This document shows, piece by piece, positions 18,895 to 27,281 of a stretch of 37,351 bases of DNA. How positions within the stretch are numbered: position 1 is the first letter of the stretch; the number at the start of each line of letters is the position of its first letter. Under the pieces are notes generated by a model that worked only from the letters and a program-made list of their open reading frames with translations, had not been told where the DNA came from and made no database searches. The position numbers were made by a program, and so were the translations under genes. Source of the stretch: Candidatus Bathyarchaeota archaeon (GTDB lineage Archaea; Thermoproteota; Bathyarchaeia; Bathyarchaeales; Bathyarchaeaceae); NCBI GenBank assembly GCA_026967815.1, contig JAPUUO010000004.1, forward strand, positions 1-37,351, given 5' to 3'.

Positions 18895-19139
18895 TTACGC
18901 CTAAGTATAATTCCCGAAACCAGGTCAAGCGCTCCTACCACAAACAAAACCCACAAGGACAGCATGCGATATTCTTGATTTTCAAGTGTGCTGACATCTA
19001 CAAAGCCAAAAAAGACCATGGCAACTACACCTAACATTATAATTCCCATAAATATTAGAAAACCACCTAAAGCCACTGTAAATCTTAATGTATATTCACG
19101 CATGTTCTTCTCACGGCAAGTTTGCTTTCTAGTGGTCAA
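18891..19139 (-). CDS. Small 2-TM membrane protein (82 aa)
   Basis: 4-bp overlap with downstream gene; two hydrophobic segments ending VGALDLVSGIILRRK. Confidence 0.65.
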   Translation of the reverse strand: MTTRKQTCREKNMREYTLRFTVALGGFLIFMGIIMLGVVAMVFFGFVDVSTLENQEYRMLSLWVLFVVGALDLVSGIILRRK

Positions 19140-19157
19140 TATTTTGTTGATTTCGAG

Positions 19158-20783
19158 CTATTGAACAATTGTTTGGTTGAATGTCTTATGTTCCTCTTCT
19201 GAGAGCCAGCCTTCTTCTTTGAGCCTTTCAAGTCCATTTCTTACAGATTCGCGTAAGTTTTCGGTTTGTAATATATTCGCCTTCACTCCCGCCTCGTTTA
19301 TTTCTCTTTCAAAAACAACGTTTTGTTCCATTATAGTTGGAAATTTGTTGATGAGAGAAGTTATAGCTGCAGAGCGCTGAACAAGCAGTTGTTTAATCTT
19401 AGCGCGGCCCAAGGTTTTAACCTTCACTGAAAAGCTCATGCTGTTTGCCACAGAAGGTGGAAAAACAGCATAGTGCTTCTTTGAATTCACACGATAGCCG
19501 ACTACATAAAATGGCATGTCAACTAAAGTGTATTTATCGCGTTTTTGTTTGATGCCCAGCTTGCTGAGCTGGTTTAAGGTTACCTCCGTTAGTTTCGTCA
19601 GCTTGTCCATTTGACTAATAATGCTTGCGGTTTGTTCTTCGAGTTTTTCAGCTTCTTGTTTGTGGATTTGGATTTTGGCATCTCGCGAAGCTTCAATTTC
19701 CCTTAGTGCCCACATGGCTTCGTCAACACGGCTTTCGCATTCAGCCTTCAACTTCGAAATTTCTCGCTTCTTTGCATTTTCGGGCTCCCTTGTTTTTTCT
19801 TCTGCATCCTTGAGTTCTTTTTCGATTTTTGGGAGTTCTTTCTTGTGTTGCTCAAGTCTTTCTTTCCATCTTCGTTCTCCGGCGCTGTCTTTCTTAACTA
19901 CGCAAGTTTCTATTTCAGTCTTGCAGCGTTCGATTTTGCTGAGCCGCAATGATTTAGTCTTTTCAAGTCTGACTTTCTCTTGCTGTAGGCGGTATATCTC
20001 TTTTTCAAATCTTTTTGAAATCCTTGTTACTTGCTTGTTGTGTTGTTCATGAATTTTTTCGACTCTCTCCTTAACAGCTGGTTTCCGTTTTTCAAGTTTC
20101 TTGTTAAACTCTGCTTTGACTTCTTCTATTTCGTTGCGAATTGTATCGATGTATCTTTTGGTTGTTGTGTTTAAGAGTTTCATGCCTTTGGAAAGGATTT
20201 TGGTTTCCTTTGTAAATTCAGTTCTTAGATTTTCAAGTTCTAGGTTTTTTGCGAAAATCGAGGCTTTATCCAGTGTAGGTGCAAGTAGTACAGTGTCGGA
20301 AAGCGGGTACTCAATTTGCTTAGCTTCGGAGAGATACAATTTGAAGTCTTGGAAAAAATCTGAATCTGTGAGGAGACCGTCTATTATCTTTTCTTTTTGC
20401 CTTTCAGATGCTTGAAAGTAGTTGAGGTTGTCCGAAAGAAACGCTGTGTAGGCTTCTCTTGTGGCAGAACTTCGGTTCACACTGCTGATAAAAGCTTCTA
20501 CGTTTGGGACATCGTGATAAGACAGAGTGAAAGAAGCAACGTTCAGGCCGTCAAAAACGAGACTTATGTTTCCCCATGGGGCAATCCAAAAGGGGTAGCA
20601 AACTTCCACGATAAACGCGAACTCTCTTGGGGCTCGTTTTAAAACAAAACCACTGCCCTTCCGTCTTTGCATCTCGGCTAAACAGAAAACCGCTGCTCTT
20701 TCCATTCCTTTTGTGAAGAGCTTTTCACGGTTTTCGGATGGAGTAGAGAACCGGAGGATTAATTCCGTAACCTTTTCGGTCAC
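19158..20783 (-). CDS. Large coiled-coil protein of unknown function
   Basis: 541 aa; long charged heptad-like region flanked by globular N- and C-terminal parts. Confidence 0.75.
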   Translation of the reverse strand: MTEKVTELILRFSTPSENREKLFTKGMERAAVFCLAEMQRRKGSGFVLKRAPREFAFIVEVCYPFWIAPWGNISLVFDGLNVASFTLSYHDVPNVEAFISSVNRSSATREAYTAFLSDNLNYFQASERQKEKIIDGLLTDSDFFQDFKLYLSEAKQIEYPLSDTVLLAPTLDKASIFAKNLELENLRTEFTKETKILSKGMKLLNTTTKRYIDTIRNEIEEVKAEFNKKLEKRKPAVKERVEKIHEQHNKQVTRISKRFEKEIYRLQQEKVRLEKTKSLRLSKIERCKTEIETCVVKKDSAGERRWKERLEQHKKELPKIEKELKDAEEKTREPENAKKREISKLKAECESRVDEAMWALREIEASRDAKIQIHKQEAEKLEEQTASIISQMDKLTKLTEVTLNQLSKLGIKQKRDKYTLVDMPFYVVGYRVNSKKHYAVFPPSVANSMSFSVKVKTLGRAKIKQLLVQRSAAITSLINKFPTIMEQNVVFEREINEAGVKANILQTENLRESVRNGLERLKEEGWLSEEEHKTFNQTIVQ

Positions 20784-20944
20784 GTTTTACACCATTTTAG
20801 CAACTTAACAGCAATATCGAGTCGGAGTGCTTAAAAATGTTGTGAGACTTTAGTATTTGGGCTCGAAGGAACAATATCCTTGGGTGTTGGTGTCATACTT
20901 AACAGCCTATTATGCGCTTCTAGAGAAACATTATTGCATGTTTT

Positions 20945-20987
20945 GGTCGATACTTCTTCTACTTAAGTTTCTTCAAGAACATCGACC
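20945..20987. repeat. Long interrupted inverted repeat (GGTCGAT...ATCGACC with inner TTCTT...AAGAA)
   Basis: Direct reading; intergenic, 67 nt upstream of 21054 CDS. Confidence 0.5.
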
Positions 20988-21053
20988 GATTAGCTTTAAA
21001 GGAAATTGCTACTATGTGAGATAAGCGTCGAAGTTCATTGAACGTGAAATAGA

Positions 21054-21431
21054 ATGCCTGAGGAAACAGTTTCCCGATTGCCCATAAAATTTGTTGTTAG
21101 GAGTGTGGGAGAGGCTGAGGGGCAACTCATTCGACACTTGGCCCCAAGAACAGTTGAAGCCATAACAACACAGCTTCCAATCGAAGGAAGAGCCGCACTG
21201 TGGAAGGAAGAGGTATATTTTGAAATTCCAGTTAAAATGGGAAATGAGAAAGCCAAAGCTAAGGTTAAGAAGGGCCAGATCGCCTATTGGCCCATGGGAA
21301 GCGCCCTCTGCATTTTTCATGGCGAAACACAACCTTACAGTCCAGTGAACATTGTTGGTGAAATCACCAAAGGCTTAGAACTGTTTGAACGTGTAGAAAG
21401 CGGAACTAGAATCAAGGTGGAAAGGATTTAA
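21054..21431 (+). CDS. Cyclophilin-like fold protein (TM1367/DUF369-type)
   Basis: GQLIRHLAPRTVEAITTQLPIEGRAALWKEEVYFEIPV...KKGQIAYWPMGSALCIFHG. Confidence 0.8.
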   Translation: MPEETVSRLPIKFVVRSVGEAEGQLIRHLAPRTVEAITTQLPIEGRAALWKEEVYFEIPVKMGNEKAKAKVKKGQIAYWPMGSALCIFHGETQPYSPVNIVGEITKGLELFERVESGTRIKVERI

Positions 21432-21907
21432 GGAAACGTGAATGCGCTGTCTGCCCATTTCTTGAGCAGTTCTTCGCATTTTTTCTTTATTTCGCTGTTT
21501 TTGCTTTTTGTTTTGAGTTTTTCGAGGAATTCTATGCGTTTTTCTATTGAAGTCATTTCGCCTAATCCATAGTAGAGTTTGCCTTCAACATAGTCTTTCA
21601 TCTGCTGAGCCTTTTGCACGATATAGCTTGCAGCGTCAACTGGGTCTTCTAGCATGTGTATAGTTGCCCAAATAGCTACGTCTGCTTCGTGGAGTTGGCT
21701 GAAGCCGTTGATTTCTTCTATTTGCCTGATGTAGGTTCTGAGGAAATCATAGTAGCCAACCAGCCTAATTAGTCGCAAAGCTTCGTTCAATTTTTTCTTG
21801 AAAGCTGGGCTTCCCTTCATAGTGAGTTGATGTTTGTAACCTTTTTCTATGATCTCTTTGGCTCTCTGCACTTCTTCTTCTGTATAAACTCGTTTGGGAA
21901 ACGCCAG
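21428..21907 (-). CDS. Conserved archaeal helical protein of unknown function; probable CTG start at 21907 (ORF track start 21871)
   Basis: (L/M)AFPKRVYTEEEVQRAKEIIEKGYKHQL...; GAGG SD 8 nt upstream of CTG; no ATG/GTG/TTG between eS25 stop and 21871. Confidence 0.6.
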   Translation of the reverse strand: MAFPKRVYTEEEVQRAKEIIEKGYKHQLTMKGSPAFKKKLNEALRLIRLVGYYDFLRTYIRQIEEINGFSQLHEADVAIWATIHMLEDPVDAASYIVQKAQQMKDYVEGKLYYGLGEMTSIEKRIEFLEKLKTKSKNSEIKKKCEELLKKWADSAFTFP

Positions 21908-21934
21908 ATGCGTAGCCTCAAAGAGCTGGTTTTC

Positions 21935-22255
21935 TCAGTCAACCGGTGTGTATATCTTGAGGTTTCTGCTTCGAGATACAAACTGGATGATGCCCTTCTG
22001 TTCCATTTGCTTTAGGAGGTCTTTTGCTACGCTTAGTCGTATGTTGAAACGAGAAGCTACAGCAAATGGCGTGAGAGTTTTCATCTTTTTTATTTCGTTG
22101 GTGATCTTCTCGCTTCTGGGGTTGGGCAGGATGATGCCAGCAGTTTTCTTTTCGCGTTTGGATGGTGAATCGCTTGGTTTTGGTTCTTTCTTTTCGCTTT
22201 TTCTGGCTTGCTTTCTTTCAGTCTGCTTGAGAGACATCTTCTTTTTACTACCCAT
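21935..22255 (-). CDS. rps25e: 30S ribosomal protein eS25
   Basis: ITNEIKKMKTLTPFAVASRFNIRLSVAKDLLKQMEQKGIIQFVSRSRNLKIYTP winged-helix core plus basic N-terminus. Confidence 0.88.
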   Translation of the reverse strand: MGSKKKMSLKQTERKQARKSEKKEPKPSDSPSKREKKTAGIILPNPRSEKITNEIKKMKTLTPFAVASRFNIRLSVAKDLLKQMEQKGIIQFVSRSRNLKIYTPVD

Positions 22256-22297
22256 AGTAGTTTCACCGGCAGTTCAGATAGAAATCAATCTGGATGT

Positions 22298-23896
22298 TTA
22301 AAGGTTTTCTTTTACTTGATTTGCAGTCCCGCTTTTCCGTTTTCTCCCCTTTTGTCTTGGAAGAGGAGTTGCATACTTTTTCTCCAACAATTGACGATGA
22401 AGAGTGTTCATGGTGCAGAAAGGAACGATTTTGCCCCCTGGAAAGCCATAGTGTATAGTGCATCTTTCCACTCTTTCTAGGTCAAAGTTGTAGGCATCCA
22501 TGAAATGCATTAGGCCAATCATTAAAGTCTTGTAGTGGAAGGGTCTCAATGATTCATAATTTCCACTCATAATAGCAGGCAGAACCTCCCTCAAAATTTT
22601 AGGTTTTATGTTACGCAGAGCTGATGCTCCAACTCTTAGCCTTGCCTTGAGACGTTGACCTTTCCTCAAATCTCCTGCAGCCAAACTTAAATCGTTAAAG
22701 AACTCGTCCACTTCGCCAAGTTTAGTTATCGGGATTATACTGCTGTTTTCGACGTAAAGATATGTAGCGGCTCCACAGTGCGGGTGACAAGTGAACTCTA
22801 CATGATACTTCGACTTGTAGGCGCTTAGGAAGTCTGAAATTGGATACGTAGACGGAATAGGATAGAAATCGCTTGTTTTTATCACGCCATTTGTTTGGTC
22901 TTCAATGTTGTGAAGAGCTTCTGGGATAGTGATTCTGCCCTGCTTTACTTCCCATTCTTCTGTTCGTCCGGCAAAGGAAACTGGCTGGAAGTTTACACAA
23001 CGTACAACGTCAATGTTTTTGACTGCAAAATTTATGATACCGCCCAGTTGATGGTTGTTCATTCCTCTAACTATGACAGGAACCAAGACAACGCTTTTGT
23101 GACCAGCCTTTCGACAATTTTCAATGAATTTGAGCTTTGTTGCAAAGAGCCACCTTGCATACTTCATTTTTCCTTCGGCGTCGAGATGGCTTGGTGCTCT
23201 TCCGATGTAAGGCTCTGGTGTGACTCCATCGAAAGAAAGATAATATGTGTCTACACCAGCCTTTCGAAGTTCCCGAATGTAGTCTACCCCGTCTTTTTCA
23301 TCGGCTAACCGCACGCCATTAGTGTTGACTTCTACGTGTCTGAAACCCTTCTTTTTTGCAATCTTAACAATTTCAATTAGATCTGGACGTATGGTGGGTT
23401 CTCCGCCAGACAGCTGTAGGGCTGGAGGTGGAACAGGTAGATTGTTTCTTAGATTGTCTATTATGCCTTCGATTGTTTCCAAGTCAGGCTTGTATAGATA
23501 GCCTATTTTGCCAGCGTAGGCAAAGCATATGGAACACTGAAGATTGCAGGCGTTTGTGACATCGATTATGGCGAGAACTGTGTGCGACTTATGATTTGGA
23601 CAAAGACCGCAATCTTGGGGGCATCCCTTGACTGCTTTTGTCCTAGGGTTCTTTATGCCTTTGCCAACCTGCCCATATGTTTCAAATCTTTTGAACATTT
23701 TATAGTCGGACCAGTAAACGTCTTCGAAGTGCCCATGTTTTGGGCAATCCTTTTCAATGATCACTTTGCCGTCTTTCTCTTTCAAAACCGCATCCACTTT
23801 TTCAAGGCATTCAGGGCACAAACTGCGTGTATGCTTAATGAAGCGGGGTTCAGCGTCTTTTACATACGCTTTTTCTCGTCTCTTCAAGATTTCCAA
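22298..23896 (-). CDS. tes: Radical SAM protein, tetraether lipid synthase (Tes)/MJ0619-like
   Basis: N-terminal CPECLEKVDAVLKEKDGKVIIEKDCPKHGHF; CPQDCGLCPNHKSHT; radical SAM motif CNLQCSIC; ALQLSGGEPTIRPDLIEI. Confidence 0.75.
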   Translation of the reverse strand: MEILKRREKAYVKDAEPRFIKHTRSLCPECLEKVDAVLKEKDGKVIIEKDCPKHGHFEDVYWSDYKMFKRFETYGQVGKGIKNPRTKAVKGCPQDCGLCPNHKSHTVLAIIDVTNACNLQCSICFAYAGKIGYLYKPDLETIEGIIDNLRNNLPVPPPALQLSGGEPTIRPDLIEIVKIAKKKGFRHVEVNTNGVRLADEKDGVDYIRELRKAGVDTYYLSFDGVTPEPYIGRAPSHLDAEGKMKYARWLFATKLKFIENCRKAGHKSVVLVPVIVRGMNNHQLGGIINFAVKNIDVVRCVNFQPVSFAGRTEEWEVKQGRITIPEALHNIEDQTNGVIKTSDFYPIPSTYPISDFLSAYKSKYHVEFTCHPHCGAATYLYVENSSIIPITKLGEVDEFFNDLSLAAGDLRKGQRLKARLRVGASALRNIKPKILREVLPAIMSGNYESLRPFHYKTLMIGLMHFMDAYNFDLERVERCTIHYGFPGGKIVPFCTMNTLHRQLLEKKYATPLPRQKGRKRKSGTANQVKENL

Positions 23897-23916
23897 CTTG
23901 ACACCACTGCTGGTTG

Positions 23917-23969
23917 TAAACGTTTAACAAGGGTTTGCGCTATACATATAAGAAGATTTCCAAACGTTT
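23917..23969. promoter_or_regulatory. Two AAACGTTT palindromes flanking a shared TATA-like element between tes and TrmB
   Basis: TAAACGTTTA 23917-23926 and AAACGTTT 23962-23969, centres 44 bp apart; ctatacatataag between. Confidence 0.6.
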
Positions 23970-23985
23970 CCAAAGGTGAAAAGGG

Positions 23986-24756
23986 TTGGTAAACTCTTCA
24001 GCGTCTCTGCCTTTAAGTGGAGAAGCGAAAAGGGTCCTGCGTGAACTTGGGCTCACTCAATACGAAACGCGGGCTTATCTAGCTCTACTTGACAAAGGAG
24101 TCTTAACCGCTAGTCAAGTAAGTGAGTATGCAGAGGTCCCCTACTCCAAAATCTATGAAGTTCTCGCTTCTCTGGAAAAGAAAGGCTGGACAAAAGCTGA
24201 ACGCGGACGACCAAGCAAATATTATCCTAAATCGCCATCTGAAGCACTAAATGCAGCTAAGCTGCGCCTTGAAGAAATGACAAAATCTTGGGAACAAGCT
24301 ATACTGAGTGAGCTGCAGCCGCTTTACGAGAAGAGGGGGATACGGGAAAAACCTGACATATGGATTCTGAGAGGCGAATTTAGCATATTAGCCAAGACTA
24401 AAGAAACCTTGGGCAAGGCCAAAAAGGAAGTAATGATCGCAGCACCTTCGTTGCCAAAAACTCTGGAAAACACTTTGGTGTCCATGTTAACACGCTTGCA
24501 GAATATTGGCGTGAATGTGCTGCTTATGATTTCAAAGGAAGCAAAAGATTGGAACTTGAAGAAGACCGCAAATGTTGCCGATGTTAGGGTTAGGGATCAA
24601 ATGTTCGGCGGCGGTGTTATTATTGATAGCAAGGAAGCCCTGCTGTTTCTGGGTGAGGAGAAGCCCACCCTTGTCATATGGTCGAATCATTTAGGACTGG
24701 TCAAATTCGCCAGAGACTACTTCCAATATTTATGGAACTCTTCAGAAAGGGTTTGA
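23986..24756 (+). CDS. TrmB family transcriptional regulator
   Basis: LRELGLTQYETRAYLALLDKGVLTASQVSEYAEVPYSKIYEVLASLEKKGW; C-terminal PLD-like effector region. Confidence 0.9.
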   Translation: MVNSSASLPLSGEAKRVLRELGLTQYETRAYLALLDKGVLTASQVSEYAEVPYSKIYEVLASLEKKGWTKAERGRPSKYYPKSPSEALNAAKLRLEEMTKSWEQAILSELQPLYEKRGIREKPDIWILRGEFSILAKTKETLGKAKKEVMIAAPSLPKTLENTLVSMLTRLQNIGVNVLLMISKEAKDWNLKKTANVADVRVRDQMFGGGVIIDSKEALLFLGEEKPTLVIWSNHLGLVKFARDYFQYLWNSSERV

Positions 24757-24822
24757 TTTGCCTCAGGCAAATGACAATGGCAAGCCTTTGACACGTTTTC
24801 ACAAAAGGTAGAAGGTGAGAGG

Positions 24823-26199
24823 CTAAGGTTTGCCTAGAACTTTTTCTTCAGGTGGCGGAGATGGGATAAGCCCGTGTTTCATTAGAAGTGCAGTGGACTC
24901 TCTGGCGTTTTTGATGATGGCTACGGCTTTATCCCAGAGTTCTTGTCTACTTGGTTTTACTCTAGCGACTCCTTCTTTAATTGATTCCAACGCGCATGCA
25001 ACAGCTTCATGTGGGAAAACTTCCCACTCATCCATTCTGGGAACTATGTCACCTTCATGAATTCCTCTTTCCTCTGCAAACCTAGACAGTTCTCTTGCAG
25101 CTGCAATGCACATATCGTCGGTGATTATCTTCGCTTTCACATCCAGGACTCCCCTGAATATTGCTGGGAAACCCAGAGAATTGTTTATCTGATTTTCAAA
25201 GTCAGATCTGCCCGTCGCCATAACTCTGGCTCCTGCTTCCTTTGCTTCCCAAGGCCATATTTCAGGAATGGGGTTTGCACATGCGAACACTACGGAGTTT
25301 GTTGCCATAGCGGATACCCATTCTTTCTTGATTGTGCCTGGGCCGGGCTTAGAAGCTGCGATGCAGACATCTGCTCCTCTAAATGCTTCAGGCATGCCTC
25401 CTGTTCTGCCTTCGGCGTTTGTTTTTAGACAGAAATCCCACTTCCATGGGTTTTCCCCTTTTTGTGCTTCTATGTCTTTTCTGTTTGAGTGGAGAATTCC
25501 TTTGCTGTCTGCCATTACGATGTTGCCTGGTTTGACTCCTGCTCTCATGAGAACTATGGCTGTTCGTGTGTTTGCTGAACCAACGCCTACAATGGATATT
25601 AATGCTTCATCCATTTTTTTGCCCACTACTTTTAAGGCGTTTACTAATCCTGCTAGGATTACGGTGGCTGTGCCTTGTTGGTCATCATGCCAAACTGGGA
25701 TGTTGAGTTGTTCTCTTGCTTTGTCCAATACATGGAAGCATTTTGGTTTTTCGATGTCTTCGAGGTTGATTCCTCCAAATGTTGGTTCTATCCATTTGCA
25801 AGCAGTTACAATGTCGTCTGCACTCTTTGTTGCTAAGCAGAGTGGAAAAGCGTCGACTCCACCAAGATATTTGAAGAGGAGAGATTTGCCCTCCATGACC
25901 GGCAAGCCCGCTTCAGGTCCTATATTGCCTAGTCCAAGCACTCTTGTGCCATCGCTTACCACGGCTACGTAGTTCCATCTATTTGTGAGTTTGAACACAA
26001 GTTCAGGGTTTTCCTTAATATCTTTACATGGTCTAGCGACACCTGGTGTGTACCATATGGCGAAATCAGATGGGCCTCGAATAGCGCATTTGGGCAGAAC
26101 CTGCATCTTTCCCTCATAGAACTGGTGGTATGCTGCAGCAATCTTAGCTGGTTTTTTCGCCTTGGCTACAAGTTCTTCTACCGTCACTTTCTTACTCAT
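24823..26199 (-). CDS. Malic enzyme (NAD(P)-dependent, oxaloacetate-decarboxylating)
   Basis: YTPGVARPCKDI, VSDGTRVLGLGNIGPEAGLPVMEGKSLLFKYLGGVDAFP, VWHDDQQGTATVILAGL. Confidence 0.95.
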   Translation of the reverse strand: MSKKVTVEELVAKAKKPAKIAAAYHQFYEGKMQVLPKCAIRGPSDFAIWYTPGVARPCKDIKENPELVFKLTNRWNYVAVVSDGTRVLGLGNIGPEAGLPVMEGKSLLFKYLGGVDAFPLCLATKSADDIVTACKWIEPTFGGINLEDIEKPKCFHVLDKAREQLNIPVWHDDQQGTATVILAGLVNALKVVGKKMDEALISIVGVGSANTRTAIVLMRAGVKPGNIVMADSKGILHSNRKDIEAQKGENPWKWDFCLKTNAEGRTGGMPEAFRGADVCIAASKPGPGTIKKEWVSAMATNSVVFACANPIPEIWPWEAKEAGARVMATGRSDFENQINNSLGFPAIFRGVLDVKAKIITDDMCIAAARELSRFAEERGIHEGDIVPRMDEWEVFPHEAVACALESIKEGVARVKPSRQELWDKAVAIIKNARESTALLMKHGLIPSPPPEEKVLGKP

Positions 26200-26358
26200 T
26201 TACATACCTCACATTCATTGTCCAAATTTTAGCTTGACAATAGGTTCATTTCTTTTACACGTAGAGTTACTGTTGTTCATTTTTCATGCATATAAACTTG
26301 CCGCGGTCAAAAATCACACGAGACTCTCCACAAAGAAAATGCTGGGTGCATCACATTT

Positions 26359-27102
26359 TCACTCTCTTTCCGTGACTAACACTATTTTGGAACTCGTTTT
26401 TCGATATCTTGATTTGTCAAAACTGCTATAGATGCTGATCACCTTAAAGCCTGTTTCTTCAAGCATCTTGACTATTTCGTCTTTAGTTATTATTGCAACG
26501 TCTCCAAACTCATGGTATCTTTCCAGCAGTTTGCCGTTTTTATAGACTTCGAAGAACAAGTTGAGACTGCACTTGTTCTTTGTCCTGTCTCTTCTTGTGA
26601 ATATGCTTCGTACAACCGTTTTTCCGCCTACAGTTTCCTTCCTGTCAATCCACCACGAAGCTTCGGGCTTGCTTGGCGACACTTGTTCAAGGTCAAAGGC
26701 AAACACGCCGGCTTTCTCTAAATGTCTATAAACGCATTGTAAGGTTCGCTTTTGATCTTTAACTGTGATGTTATGGTCAAATGTGGAGGAGGGAACGTAA
26801 ATGAACGGGAATAGCTGCTTCAGCTCAAAGTCTTTCATATCTCCTTTTCTAAAAATCACACGTCTTCTAACGTCTTCAGATTCTTTAGCTAGCTTTTCTC
26901 TGGCTTCTCTGAGCATATGAACAGAGTTATCAAGACCTACAACCGTAACTCCGGCTCTAGCAAGTGGAATAGCCACTCTCGCCGTTCCTACACCCAACTC
27001 CAATGCTTTACCTCTGCTTCGAACAGCAAGTTCTTTGTAGAATCCTAAGTCGTTTTTGGACCCAAACAAATCATAAAATTTGGCAGCCATTCTATAAGTC
27101 AT
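26359..27102 (-). CDS. Class I SAM-dependent methyltransferase
   Basis: ALELGVGTARVAIPLARAGVTVVGLDNSVHMLREAREKL. Confidence 0.9.
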   Translation of the reverse strand: MTYRMAAKFYDLFGSKNDLGFYKELAVRSRGKALELGVGTARVAIPLARAGVTVVGLDNSVHMLREAREKLAKESEDVRRRVIFRKGDMKDFELKQLFPFIYVPSSTFDHNITVKDQKRTLQCVYRHLEKAGVFAFDLEQVSPSKPEASWWIDRKETVGGKTVVRSIFTRRDRTKNKCSLNLFFEVYKNGKLLERYHEFGDVAIITKDEIVKMLEETGFKVISIYSSFDKSRYRKTSSKIVLVTERE

Positions 27103-27281
27103 TTACCCATCACTACTACAGTTAGCATATAGACGCAAAATAAATCAGTATCAAGTTTTAGCTGTTAAAATTGTTTGCTCAACAAGAAGTGACTTTCCAA
27201 TTCTTGAAATCAAGCCCGCTTCAAGGCGTAGCGGAGCTGAAGCGTGCATTAAAGATTAGGTGAGACTGGATTCTTGCTAGT

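Noticed and set aside
19621-20052. 143-aa Ser/Leu-rich plus-strand ORF
   Set aside because: Antisense shadow of the Lys/Glu-rich coiled-coil gene
25268-25972. 234-aa plus-strand ORF
   Set aside because: Antisense shadow of the malic enzyme gene; low-complexity composition
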